From the NCBI RefSeq assembly GCF_014529535.1, contig NW_023503512.1, forward strand, positions 372,001 through 436,000: a stretch of DNA of 64,000 nt, written 5' to 3'. A program made the position numbers and the translations under genes. The stretch comes from Bradysia coprophila. Taxonomy: Eukaryota; Arthropoda; Insecta; Diptera; Sciaridae. Position 1 is the stretch's first letter, and each line of letters starts with the position of its first letter. The notes beneath the pieces were generated by a model that saw only the letters and a list, made by a program, of their open reading frames with translations, searched no databases and had not been told where the DNA came from. Below are positions 1-9,612 of this stretch, one piece after another.

Positions 1-603
1 ATTTTACTCCAGTCTAATTTCTTAAAAATAGTCTCCAGAATCGATGTGAATAACTTAGATGATATGGTGTCACCCTGTCGTACACCTCTGCCAATTCTGA
101 ATTTTTCCGTGCTTTTATGGAGTTTTATACACGACGTAGCGTTTGTATAGACGTATCGAATTATGTTGGAGTACCTTGAGTCTACTCTGCACTCGTCTAA
201 TGAGTCCAATATCGACTATGTTTCCACTGAAACAGAAGTTTTTTCAAAGTCTATGAATATCAAGACCACAGCAATCTTGTGTTCATTGCATTTCTCAATT
301 AGCGTTCTCATCACATGTAAGTGGTCGTTTGTGCTGAATCCTGATCTACATGCAGCTTGTTCAACAGATTGGTAGAAGTCGAGCTTCTTGGTGTTCCTCT
401 TCAGAACGATTTTCATGATCAACTTGTACAGTGTTGATAAGAGACTGATGGGTCGTAAGTCTTCCAACTTTGTTATGTCTCCTTTTTTATGTAGCAATGT
501 AATTACCGCATTTTCCCAGGCTTCTGGTACTTCTTCCCATTGGAGACATTGATTAAACAAAGTCGTTATTGCACCCAATAATGAGTAGCCACCTAGTTTA
601 ATG
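1..603 (-). pseudogene. RTE-type LINE reverse transcriptase fragment, downstream part
   Basis: Read on the minus strand this encodes the palm of a non-LTR reverse transcriptase. It starts after the interrupted KLGGYSLLGAITTLF segment, runs through RPISLLSTLYKLIMKIVL and a degraded motif A (IDFEKTSVSVE, where the family has DFEKAFDSVE), and ends near GRGVRQGDTISSKLF at the window edge, the motif typical of RTE-clade elements. Frameshifts between motif A and motif B mean it is not functional. It continues beyond base 1. Its upstream part lies at 1607-2090, and the two are separated by a DNA transposon. Clade assignment rests on motif wording from memory; membership of the non-LTR RT family is secure. 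Confidence 0.85.
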
Positions 604-1606
604 TAGGGTTGCCATTTTTGAAAATTCGAAAAGAGGACATTTTGTACGAAAAAAGAGGACAAAAAGAGGACGCCTTTTAATTCGAAAAAGAGGACGAAAA
701 GAGGACAAATATAGAGTCTTAGCTCTTTTATTATTCTATGTGGACCAATAGATATTCAAATAATTAGTGAGAAAAGTTAAAATTAAAATTTCATTTGATT
801 TGAGGCGAATCCGAGGTTTCAGTACCATTTGTAAACATGACCTTTTTTTCCTTTTTTTATAAAAACCTTCATATTCTTCATATTTTCCAGAAAAGTGATT
901 CTTTTACTTTTTTTGCTAACTTTACTTGGAGTTCTTGAACTGTAAGCTACAAACATGCACTTATCTCAGAAGAAATTCATAAGTTTTTTTCGATACTCCA
1001 TTTTTGTTAAGAAGTAAAAATCTAAAAAATAAGAAACGTGTTTCTTAATAATTTAGAAATCTAGGCCTGTTCTAGGCACATTTTCTGAAATCTGACTGTT
1101 TCTGACCAATGTAGGAAAATTTTCTAAAACCTTTCCGTTTCTCACGAATTTCCTACATTCTGCCTATTTCACACCAATTTAGTTGCATTTTTAAATTGCT
1201 GCTAGAATATGTTTCGATTTCAACTTAATTTCGTTTTTTTAATACTCCTGGTTTACTCCTTATTTTATGCATATAAAAACATAAAAATTCCCAATCATAA
1301 TGCTAAAGCTTCCTTAATTCCTAAATATGGAGTCGAATTTTTGACTGTGAGGACTAGTCAACTATATCATTCGAATGCTGTAGAAACTATGTAGTTTTAG
1401 AAATAGCTGCGCAGCGAAATTTTTTCCGTAAAATTTGACCACCAAACTTAACAGAGTTTTGCTAAAATTTAACAATATTTTAGAAAAAAGAGGACAAAAG
1501 AGGACGTTGTGTGAAAAAAGTGATGTTCTTAGAATTTTTACAAAAAAGAAGAATTAGACGAAAAAAGAGGACATGTCCTCTGAAAAGAGGACGAATGGCA
1601 ACCCTA
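604..1606. mobile_element. hAT-like non-autonomous DNA transposon inside the LINE
   Basis: Twelve-base terminal inverted repeats (TAGGGTTGCCAT at 604-615, ATGGCAACCCTA at 1595-1606) flank about 1 kb of AT-rich sequence. A 7-bp direct repeat TTTAATG lies outside each end (597-603 and 1607-1613). The RT reading frame resumes exactly across the site (EAIK then KLGG on the minus strand), so the insertion boundaries are certain. AAAGAGGAC motifs cluster just inside both ends. The interior has no convincing coding region; a 61-codon open frame at 1209-1394 looks accidental. The terminal sequence resembles hAT elements, which usually make 8-bp duplications; an 8-bp reading with one mismatch is possible here. 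Confidence 0.85.
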
Positions 1607-2090
1607 TTTAATGGCTTCCACTGGAACACCATCTTCACCGGGAGACGTTTTGTTTTTCATTTCGGCTACTGGAGCCTATACTTCGTCAATAGTTATGTCA
1701 GGCATATCTTCCGATCCTAATTATTGGTCTATCTTCAGCGGTATTCGTCGGATCTGGTCGAACTGATGAGAATAAATCTGCGTAAAATTCTTTTGCGATA
1801 TTTAATATCGCATTTCCATCCGTCTGAATTGTTCCTGTTTTATCTCGTAATTTGAAGATTTCTTTCTTTGCGTTCGTCATTTTTGACCGTAGGACCTTCA
1901 TGTTTCAGATAGCTTCAATTGTGTTTTGAGCCAGTTGGACATTATATTTTCTTAGATCTGATTTCACTGCTTTGTTGATAATTTTTGTCAAGTCATTCTA
2001 CAGAATCTCTCTTTCCGTCTTTTATCAACTGTACTCGGCTTGCGATCAGATCTAGTGTTTCTCTACTGAGTTTCGACTCTTTCATTTCGC
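1607..2090 (-). pseudogene. RTE-type LINE fragment, endonuclease-RT linker and start of RT
   Basis: Minus-strand translation gives, with frameshifts and stops, the linker typical of CFDP2-like LINE polyproteins: KLSRETLDLIASR, then MTNAKKEIFKLRDKTGTIQ and ILNIAKEFYADLFSS. The RT entry KNKTSPGEDGVPVEAIK follows next to the hAT-like insertion. Together with 1-603 it forms one element with the same orientation and order as intact relatives. Several frame changes between 1900 and 2060 show it is dead. Confidence 0.8.
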
Positions 2091-2094
2091 TGGC

Positions 2095-2398
2095 TCACCC
2101 TTTCGCTTTAGCCTTTAAAAATTTGATAAGTTGAAAATATTGACCGATGTTAATATTCTCCTTAACTTTTATCATCGATTTCAACATCGAATAGTATGCC
2201 TACAGGCTCGATGGTGTTTTATAAATAGGAAAGTAGCAAAATTTTATACGTAGCTCCTTTCACGTTACGCAACACTTTTCAGCCTTGAAATGCTTTGTAA
2301 GTCTTCAAATATCTTTCGCGTGAAATTAACGGCAACGCTTGATCTTTTGCTCGGTTAGCAGAAGCCATGATTGCATCGCTAAATCCTACTGAATCCAT
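2095..2398 (-). pseudogene. Tyrosine-recombinase N-terminal (core-binding) fragment, Crypton-like
   Basis: From an ATG at 2398 the minus strand reads a protein containing ALPLISRERYLKTYKAF. It then meets in-frame stops and one frameshift, and resumes as AYYSMLKSMIKVKENINIG followed by QYFQLIKFLKAKAKG and a stop. This pattern (a short N-terminal helix, PSSL-x-YSMLKS, then a basic FLKAK tail) is what I recall from the SAM-like core-binding domain of Crypton/YR-type recombinase-derived proteins in insects. The catalytic C-terminal domain is absent. It abuts the LINE fragment directly. Family call is by pattern recognition only. Confidence 0.5.
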
Positions 2399-3157
2399 TT
2401 TCACCCGATTTTTATATTTTCACTTGAATTGACTGAAAGTCGCAGCCACGTTATATCGGCAAAAGAACAGAATGAATTGAAGTTAAATTTCGCCTGCCTA
2501 AGAAAATTATATTCGCATTCTATTTTTCATTGCACTGAGAATTAGATTCTTGGAATTTGGAACAAACATCGGAAATTATGCAAATAAAATAATAAAAAAA
2601 AAAACAATTTTGATACCAACATCGAAAGTTAATACTTTCTACCTCGAAATTCGGTGATGAAGTAAAAAAAACGCAAGCGAAAGTCAATGTACATAATGCG
2701 AGAGTTAACTCTAGTCAATAGGTCTACTGCGATCAAAATTGAAATGAAGCGTGCGACAGTGCTCTTATTGAAATTAACACAACGAATGGCTGAATGATTT
2801 GTTGGTTATTTGTGTGTGTTTTTGTTGTGTGTGGCTGATTTATTAAATTTTTCATGTGCCAGGAGGCTGCCGCCCCCTGAACCCCCGCAATTTCTGGCCT
2901 TCTTGTTTCAAAATTTTGGTTCTGGTGTTTGCGATACGCAGTGCTGGCTACCAAAAGACGCATCGGGCGAATTGGCTGGAAAAGGTTCAGAGGCGCCTAA
3001 ATAAACTTTTTTGGTCTGAGGAGCGCCAAAAAGCAAAAGGCGCATCGCCCAGTACAGCCAGTCTTCGGCGCGGGCTCCAACTCTCACACACGGTTGAATT
3101 CTTTTACTTCCGCCCCTTGTCATTATATGTACTTACACATTAAAGTACAGTACAGAA

Positions 3158-3261
3158 GAGCCTATGTGAATGAGTAGCACATGTGTGCGAAATTAGGCGG
3201 TTCGCCTTCGGCTCACACGCAGCAAACATCGCACACATGTATTACTCATTTACATAGGCTC
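3158..3261. repeat. Imperfect 33-bp inverted repeat (hairpin)
   Basis: The arm 3158-3190 (GAGCCTATGTGAATGAGTAG...) is the near-perfect reverse complement of 3229-3261, with a ~38-base loop rich in GGCG/CGCC. No target duplication was recognised. It could be a tiny MITE or a remnant hairpin. Confidence 0.75.
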
Positions 3262-3377
3262 TGATGTAATCTACTATTATACAATCACGGTCAACTATGA
3301 TAGTAAAGCACATTACGTGTTACAGCATGTTTCATTTTCATTTACATTGCCTAATCACGTAAAACATTGTACTTACG

Positions 3378-3473
3378 AGGTTCAAAGTTGTGTATTTGAC
3401 AAGTGGGGAATACAGCCCTCCCCTTCGGGTCAGGCTGTAACACCCCACTTATCAAATACGAAACTTGGAACCT
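3378..3473. repeat. 96-bp hairpin repeat
   Basis: Arms 3378-3417 and 3433-3473 pair over almost their whole length (AGGTTCAAAGT against ACTTGGAACCT, TACAGCC against GGCTGTA) around a short loop containing CCCTTCGGG. It is palindromic at a scale suited to a stable RNA or cruciform hairpin. Function is unknown. Confidence 0.7.
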
Positions 3474-4224
3474 AGGAAGTAATATACTGTTACTGCAGTC
3501 AGAATGATGTAGAGCTTTTACTACCGAAGGTAGTATTTTGTAATTTTGTATTGATTGCTTAGATATTGGCCCGGAGGCTACGCTCAACTGACGAACGTAA
3601 GATTTTATTCAATTTAAGAGATGAAAATAGAAAGGTGAAAACTGAATTTCCATTGGTTTGATTCTGATATAGATTGGCAAAAGGCAACACTACAAATTGG
3701 GGCAGTATTTTAAAAAACGTTATGCAAGTCTTGTTGGAATCGGCTTATACAAGGCGAATCTTACTTCTATTCGCTCAACGGTGATTTATTTAAATTAACC
3801 TTCAGTTATGTCATCCAAAATTTGTGTCTGAGTTTGCTTCAGCTGTTTTACCAGCTGGTCCACTCATACAAACACACTGCTTGCTTACATCCCGGGTAAA
3901 AAAAAAAGTGGTCGTGAGACGTCTTTTCGATACAGCTTTTTTGTATGGAGGTGAGACGTCTCTTTTTTTGACCTTTGAGACTGGTTTAGTTCTCATAATT
4001 CATCCGAAATTCATCATAATTCATCCGAAACTGTGGAGAAGTCTCGTTTTAAATATTTTTCAAAGATGTTTGAGACTTTATGAGATTGTCAGAGTAGTCT
4101 CGTTTTCAATATTTTTCGAGAATCTGGAAGACTGACAGAGAAGTCTCATTTGGAATAATTTTTTTGAACTTCGAGAGACTGACGAGTAGTCTCATTCAGA
4201 CTTGTTTGACAGAGTAGTCTGCTT

Positions 4225-4970
4225 TTCGAGACGGTGTGAGACTGAATGAGTAGTCTCGTTTCGACCTTTCGAAACGGTATGAGACTGAATGAGTAGTCTC
4301 ATTTCGACTTTTCGAGACGGTATGAGACTGAATGAGTAGTCTCATTTTAACTTTCGGAGACGGTATGAGACTGAATAAGTAGTCTCATTTCAACTTTTGG
4401 AGACGGTATGAGCCTGAATGAGTAGTCTCATTTCAACTTTCGGAGACGGTATGAGACCGGATGAGTAGTCTCATTTCGACTTTTTGAGACGGTGTGAGAC
4501 TGAACGAGTAGTCTCATTTCGACTTTTTGAGACGGTATGAGACTGGATGAGTAGTCTCATTTCGACTTTTTGAGACGGTATGAGACTGGATGAGTAGTCT
4601 CATTTCGACTTTTTGAGACGGTATGAGACTGAACGAGTAGTCTCATTTCGACTTTTTGAGATGGTATGAGACTGAACGAGTAGTCTTATTTCGACTTTTT
4701 GAGACGGTATGAGACTGGATTAGTAGTCTCATTTCGACTTTTTGAGATGGTATGAGACTGAACGAGTAGTCTCATTTCGACTTTTTGAGACGGTATGAGA
4801 CTGGATGAGTTGTCTCATTTCCACTTTCTGAGATGGTATGAGACTGGATGAGTAGTCTCATTTCCACTTTCTGAGACGGTATGAGACTAGATGAGTTGTC
4901 TCATTTCCACTTTCTGAGACGGTATGAGACTAGATGAGCAGTCTCATTTCGACTTTTTGAGACGGTGGTC
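4225..4970. repeat. Tandem array, ~43-bp unit with GAGACT...AGTCTC hairpin
   Basis: About 17 copies of a ~43-bp unit with the pattern GAGACGGTATGAGACT, GAATGAGT, AGTCTCATTTCGACTTTTT. Each unit holds its own GAGACT/AGTCTC palindrome. Variation is mostly single substitutions; copies toward the right are more uniform. Confidence 0.9.
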
Positions 4971-4984
4971 TGATGATAATTTTT

Positions 4985-5490
4985 AAAAAAAGACTGTTTG
5001 AGACGTCTCACATTTCGAGTTTTTTTTTAACTTTTTGAGTTTTTTTATTCTTTTTGAGAGGTCTCACATTTTGAGTTTTTTTTATTCTCTTTGAGACGTC
5101 TCACATTTTGAGTTTTTTTTATTCTCTTTGAGACGTCTCACATTTTGAGTTTTTTTTATTCTCTCTGAGACGTCTCACATTTTGAGTTTTCTTTATTCTC
5201 TTTGAGACGTCTCACGTTTTGAGTTTTTTTAATTCTCTTTGAGACGTCTCACATTTTGAGTTTTTTTTATTCTCTCTGAGACGTCTCACATTTTGAGTTT
5301 TTTTTTATTCTCTTTGAGACGTCTCACGTTTCGAGTTTTTTCAATTCTCTTTGAGACGTCTCACATTTTGAGTTTTTTTTATTCTCTTTGAGACGTCTCA
5401 CATTTTGAGTTTTTTTATTCTTTTTGAGAGGTCTCACATTTTGAGTTTTTTTTTATTCTTTTTGAGACGTCTCACATTTTGAGTATGTTA
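4985..5490. repeat. Tandem array, ~37-bp unit with GAGACGTCTC palindrome
   Basis: About 13 copies of a unit reading GAGACGTCTCACATTTTGAG followed by a T-rich tract of 14-16 bases and CTCTTT. It is part of the foldback element's left side and has no inverted counterpart on the right. Confidence 0.9.
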
Positions 5491-5819
5491 GACTGTTTTT
5501 GAGTCTCATATTCTCTGTCCCGTTTTTTGTCATTTGTTACTTCTCTGTTGAGTTCATAGATGGCCACAACTTTTCATTTCTCTTACAATTCACTAGATCC
5601 AATTTGTACAGAAGAAGTTGACTGAAATTGATTGTAATAATGTTTAGTAATATTTTGATTTTTTTTACCTTTTTTTTTATTTTGTGATGTATTTTGCGGT
5701 CACCCATCCAAGTACTAACCGCGACCAATGATGCTTAACTTTCGGATCGGACCACCAACGACGTTACGCTTGCTGCTAAATCTGATATATCTATTGGCAG
5801 TTTTATTTTTGAACCGTTG

Positions 5820-6170
5820 TTACAATTTCCGAGACTAAACGAGTGGTCTCTTTTCGAATAATTTTTCTTTGCACCTTCCGAGACTGACCGAGTAGTCTCG
5901 TTTCGAATATTTTCCGAGAATGTTTGACGATGAACGAGAAGTCTTTTCGGATTTTTTTTTGTTAGACGTGATGAGGCTGACCGAGTGGTCTCCGATTTAA
6001 TACTTTTCGAGACTGAACGAGTGGTCTCTTTTCGAATAATTTTTCTTTGCACCTTCCGAGACTGATCGAGTAGTCTCGTTTCAAATATTTTCCGAGAATG
6101 TTTGAGGATGAACGAGACTGAACGAGTGGTCTCTTTGCTAACATTTACGGGTGTGCGAGACTGGAAGAGT
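5820..6170. repeat. Irregular GAGACTGA...GTGGTCTC array, left arm
   Basis: Degenerate repeats of GAGACTGAACGAGTGGTCTC separated by T-rich spacers containing TTTGCACCTTCC. The reverse complement of this block recurs at 8690-9015 and forms the outer part of the foldback arms. The region 5500-5815 to its left is unique, AT-rich sequence. Confidence 0.8.
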
Positions 6171-6174
6171 GGTC

Positions 6175-7215
6175 TTATTTGGCAAAAATATTTTCTTAGA
6201 CTTTTGAGAACGGAAAAGTGTTCTCATTTCGACAAAATATTTTCTTGGACTTTTGAGAACGGAAAAGTGTTCTCATTTCGACAAAATGTTTTCTTGGACT
6301 TTTGAGAACCAAAAAGTGGTCTCATTTGGCAAAAATATATTCTTAGACTTTTGAGAACGGAAAAGTGTTCTCATTTGGAAAAAATGTTTTCTTGGACTTT
6401 TGAGAACGGAAAAGTGTTCTCATTTGGCAAAAATATTTTCTTGGACTTTTGAGAACGGAAAAGTGTTCTCATTTCGACAAAATGTTTTCTTGGACTTTTG
6501 AGAACCAAAAAGTGGTCTCATTTGGCAAAAATATTTTCTTAGACTTTTGAGAACGGAAAAGTGTTCTCATTTGGCAAAAATATTTTCTTGGACTTTTGAG
6601 AACCAAAAAGTGGTCTCATTTGGCAAAAATATTTTCTTAGACTTTTGAGAACGGAAAAGTGTTCTCATTTGGAAAAAATGTTTTCTTGGACTTTTGAGAA
6701 AAGAAAAGTGTTCTCATTTGGCAAAAATATTTTCTTGGACTTTTGAGAACGGAAAAGTGTTCTCATTTCGACAAAATGTTTTCTTGGACTTTTGAGAACC
6801 AAAAAGTGGTCTCATTTGGCAAAAATATTTTCTTAGACTTTTGAGAACGGAAAAGTGTTCTCATTTCGACAAAATGTTTTCTTGGATTTTTAAGAACCAA
6901 AAAGTGGTCTCATTTGGCAAAAATATTTTCTTAGACTTTTGAGAACCAAAAAGTGTTCTCATTTGGAAAAAATGTTTTCTTGGACTTTTGAGAACGGAAA
7001 AGTGTTCTCATTTGGCAAAAATATTTTCTTGGACTTTTGAGAACGGAAAAGTGTTCTCATTTCGACAAAATGTTTTCTTGGACTTTTGAGAACCAAAAAG
7101 TGGTCTCATTTGGCAAAAATATTTTCTTAGACTTTTGAGAACGGAAAAGTGTTCTCATTTGGCAAAAATATTTTCTTGGACTTTTGAGAACGGAAAAGTG
7201 GTCTCATTTCGAGAA
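6175..7215. repeat. Tandem array, ~48-bp GAGAACGGAAAAGTGTTCTC unit, left arm
   Basis: About 21 copies of a ~48-bp unit containing the palindrome GAGAACGGAAAAGTGTTCTC, with a second variant GAGAACCAAAAAGTGGTCTC at irregular intervals. Alternation of the variants suggests higher-order expansion. Confidence 0.9.
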
Positions 7216-7404
7216 CCTGAACTCTTTAACTCGATTTTATAACATTAGATTTTGAATGTGCGGCATAAAATTTGAACAATTACGAATGAAAGATTCATTT
7301 TAAATTTATTTTGTTTAGGCGGGTGATTTTAACATGTTATCTGGTAATACTGATAATATCATCTTTATCATACAGTCGTGCCAACTACCTATCAATAATA
7401 AGAA

Positions 7405-8690
7405 AATATTTTGTCGAAATAAGAACACTTTTCCGTTCTCAAAAGTCCAAGAAAATTTTTTGTCGAAATGAGAACACTTTTCCGTTCTCAAAAGTCTAAG
7501 AAAATATTTTTGCCAAATGATAACACTTTTCCGTTCTCAAAAGTCCAAGAAAACATTTTGTCGAAATGAGAACACTTTTCCGTTCTCAAAAGTCCAAGAA
7601 AATATTTTTTCCAAATGAGAACACTTTTCCGTTCTCAAAAGTCCAAGAAATTTTTTTGTCGAAATGAGAACACTTTTCCGTTCTCAAAAGTCTAAGAAAA
7701 TATTTTTGCCAAATGAGACCACTTTTTGGTTCTCAAAAGTCCAAGAAAACATTTTGTCGAAATGAGAACGCTTTTCCGTTCTCAAAGTCCAAGAAAATAT
7801 TTTGTCGAAATGAGAACACTTTTCCGTTCTCAAAAGTCTAAGAAAATATTTTTGCCAAATGAGACCACTTTTTGGTTCTCAAAAGTCCAAGAAAACATTT
7901 TGTCGAAATGAGAACACTTTTCCGTTCTCAAAAGTCTAAGAAAATATTTTTGCCAAATGAGACCACTTTTTGGTTCTCAAAAGTCCAAGAAAACATTTTG
8001 TCGAAATGAGAACACTTTTCCGTTCTCAAAAGTCTAAGAAAATATTTTTGCCAAATGATAACACTTTTCCGTTCTGAAAAGTCCAAGAAAACATTTTGTC
8101 GAAATGAGAACACTTTTCCGTTCTCAAAATTCGAATAAAATATTTTCTCGAAATGAGAACACTTTTCCGTTCTCAAAATTGGAAGAAAATATTTTCTCGA
8201 AATGAGAACACTTTTCCGTTCTCAAAATTGAAAGAAAATATTTTCTCGAATTGAGAACTCTTTTCCGTTCTCAAAATTGGAAGAAAATATTTTCTCGAAA
8301 TGAGAACACTTTTCCGTTCTCAAAATTCGAATAAAATATTTTCTCGAAATGAGAACACTTTTCCGTTCTCAAAATTCGAATAAAATATTTTCTCGAAATG
8401 AGAACACTTTTCCGTTCTCAAAATTGGAAGAAAATATTTTCTCGAAATGAGAACACTTTTCCGTTCTCAAAATTCGAATAAAATATTTTCTCGAAATGAG
8501 AACACTTTTCCGTTCTCAAAATTGAAAGAAAATATTTTCTCGAATTGAGAACTTTTTTCCGTTCTCAAAATTGGAAGAAAATATTTTCTCGAAATGAGAC
8601 CACTTTTCCGTTCTCAAAATTGGAAGAAAATATTTTCTCGAAATGAGAACACTTTTCCGTTCTCAAAATTTGAATATTTTTTTTTTAAAT
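7405..8690. repeat. Inverted ~48-bp array, right arm of foldback
   Basis: The same unit as at 6175-7215 but in opposite orientation (GAGAACACTTTTCCGTTCTC), about 26 copies. From ~8110 on the spacer changes from AAAGTCCAAGAAAA to AAATTCGAATAAAA or AAATTGGAAGAAAA, so this arm contains a sub-family absent from the left arm. Confidence 0.9.
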
Positions 8691-9015
8691 GAGACTACTC
8701 GGTCAGTCTCGGAAAGTATTAAATCCGAGACCACTCGGACAGCCTCATCACGTCTAACAAATGAAAGTCTAAAAAGACTACTCATTCATCCTCAAACATT
8801 CTCGAAAAGTAGTCGAAACGAGACCACTCGGTCAGTCTCGGAAAGTGTAAGGAAAAATTATTCGAAAAGAGACCACTTGTCCAGTCTCGGAAAGTATTAA
8901 ATCCGAGACCACTCGGACAGTCTCATCACGCCTAACAAATAAATGTCAAAAAAGACTACTCATTCATTCTCAAACATTCTCGAAAAGTAGTCGAAACGAG
9001 ACCACTCAGCTTCTC
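8690..9015. repeat. Inverted copy of the irregular GAGAC array
   Basis: Contains GAGACCACTCGGTCAGTCTC and related units: the reverse complement of the 5820-6170 block, with insert ACTACTCATTCATCCTCAAA-type spacers. It completes the right arm. A short tail follows to the terminal repeat. Confidence 0.8.
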
Positions 9016-9612
9016 TCGTTCATTCTTATTCATTTACATAAAATAAATTAAAATTGAGACTTCTCGCAAACTGAAAAAGTCAATGAGACCGAAATGAGAC
9101 CCTTGAGACTACGTATTTTTCGGTCTCACTGAGACTGAAATTTTTACCCGGGATACGACCTCGATATTAAATAGCCTCAATACGAACAACACACATTCAC
9201 GGATAGTAGCGGCATTGTCAAAATGACCCAAAATTATATCGGCTAAATTTGAAGTTTTTGGACAAAATGATGTATGGACGACTTGTACATTATCAAAAAT
9301 AAGGTGCACCTTCCATACATCACTTTTCGATTGGACCACAGGTACAGGCGCGCGACTTGAAAGAGTCGCATTAGTTCGCCTTTGCTTTGATCTAAATTTG
9401 ATCTAAAATCATAAATGAATGTAAAACAACGGCTGAAAATAAATTTCGGTGGAGGAGATTGGATGTGTTTTCAAATAATTCAGTATCTCGCCTTGTAAGA
9501 CAATGTCTTACTAAGACATACATTTTTATACAAATAACTTATCAAAACTTCAGCCTCAATTAAATCTGAATTAAAAAGTCATAGACAGAGACTGTTTTCC
9601 AACCCAATTTAT

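Larger units (their letters stand above)
2399..3889. other. Non-coding stretch with two hairpin-forming repeats
   Basis: No gene is supported here. A GC-richer island at 2860-3110 has short open frames in several phases, none with recognisable motifs. Two strong inverted repeats are annotated separately. The sequence around 3070-3110 (an ACACGGTTGAATT context) recurs, diverged, near 40,400, which marks a dispersed repeat. The segment 3827-3885 matches the sequence at 43,236-43,270 and is the left flank of the foldback insertion site. Confidence 0.6.
3890..9153. mobile_element. Giant foldback (FB-like) element of hairpin arrays
   Basis: The element is bounded by 13-bp inverted termini (TCCCGGGTAAAAA at 3890-3902, TTTTTACCCGGGA at 9141-9153). 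The interior is almost entirely tandem arrays built on GAGAC/GTCTC or GAGAAC/GTTCTC palindromes. The 5.82-7.2 kb arrays recur in inverse orientation at 7.4-9.0 kb around a ~190-bp unique centre, so the right 3.2 kb can fold back on itself. Two further arrays at 4.2-5.5 kb occur only on the left. No transposase frame exists; the short frames are translations of the repeat. Drosophila FB elements have this kind of architecture. The target duplication is unclear (at most TAC). It sits in a sequence with an uninterrupted relative near 43,240-43,300. Confidence 0.8.

Noticed and set aside
6102..8900. Several 60-105 codon open frames on both strands within the foldback (for example 8643-8900)
   Set aside because: They are translations of the 48-bp tandem units; the same residues repeat in every copy and there is no independent coding signal.
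4225..9015. CRISPR-like array (regular short repeats)
   Set aside because: Repeats are contiguous tandem satellites with no unique spacers, in an evidently eukaryotic sequence with introns and LINEs.
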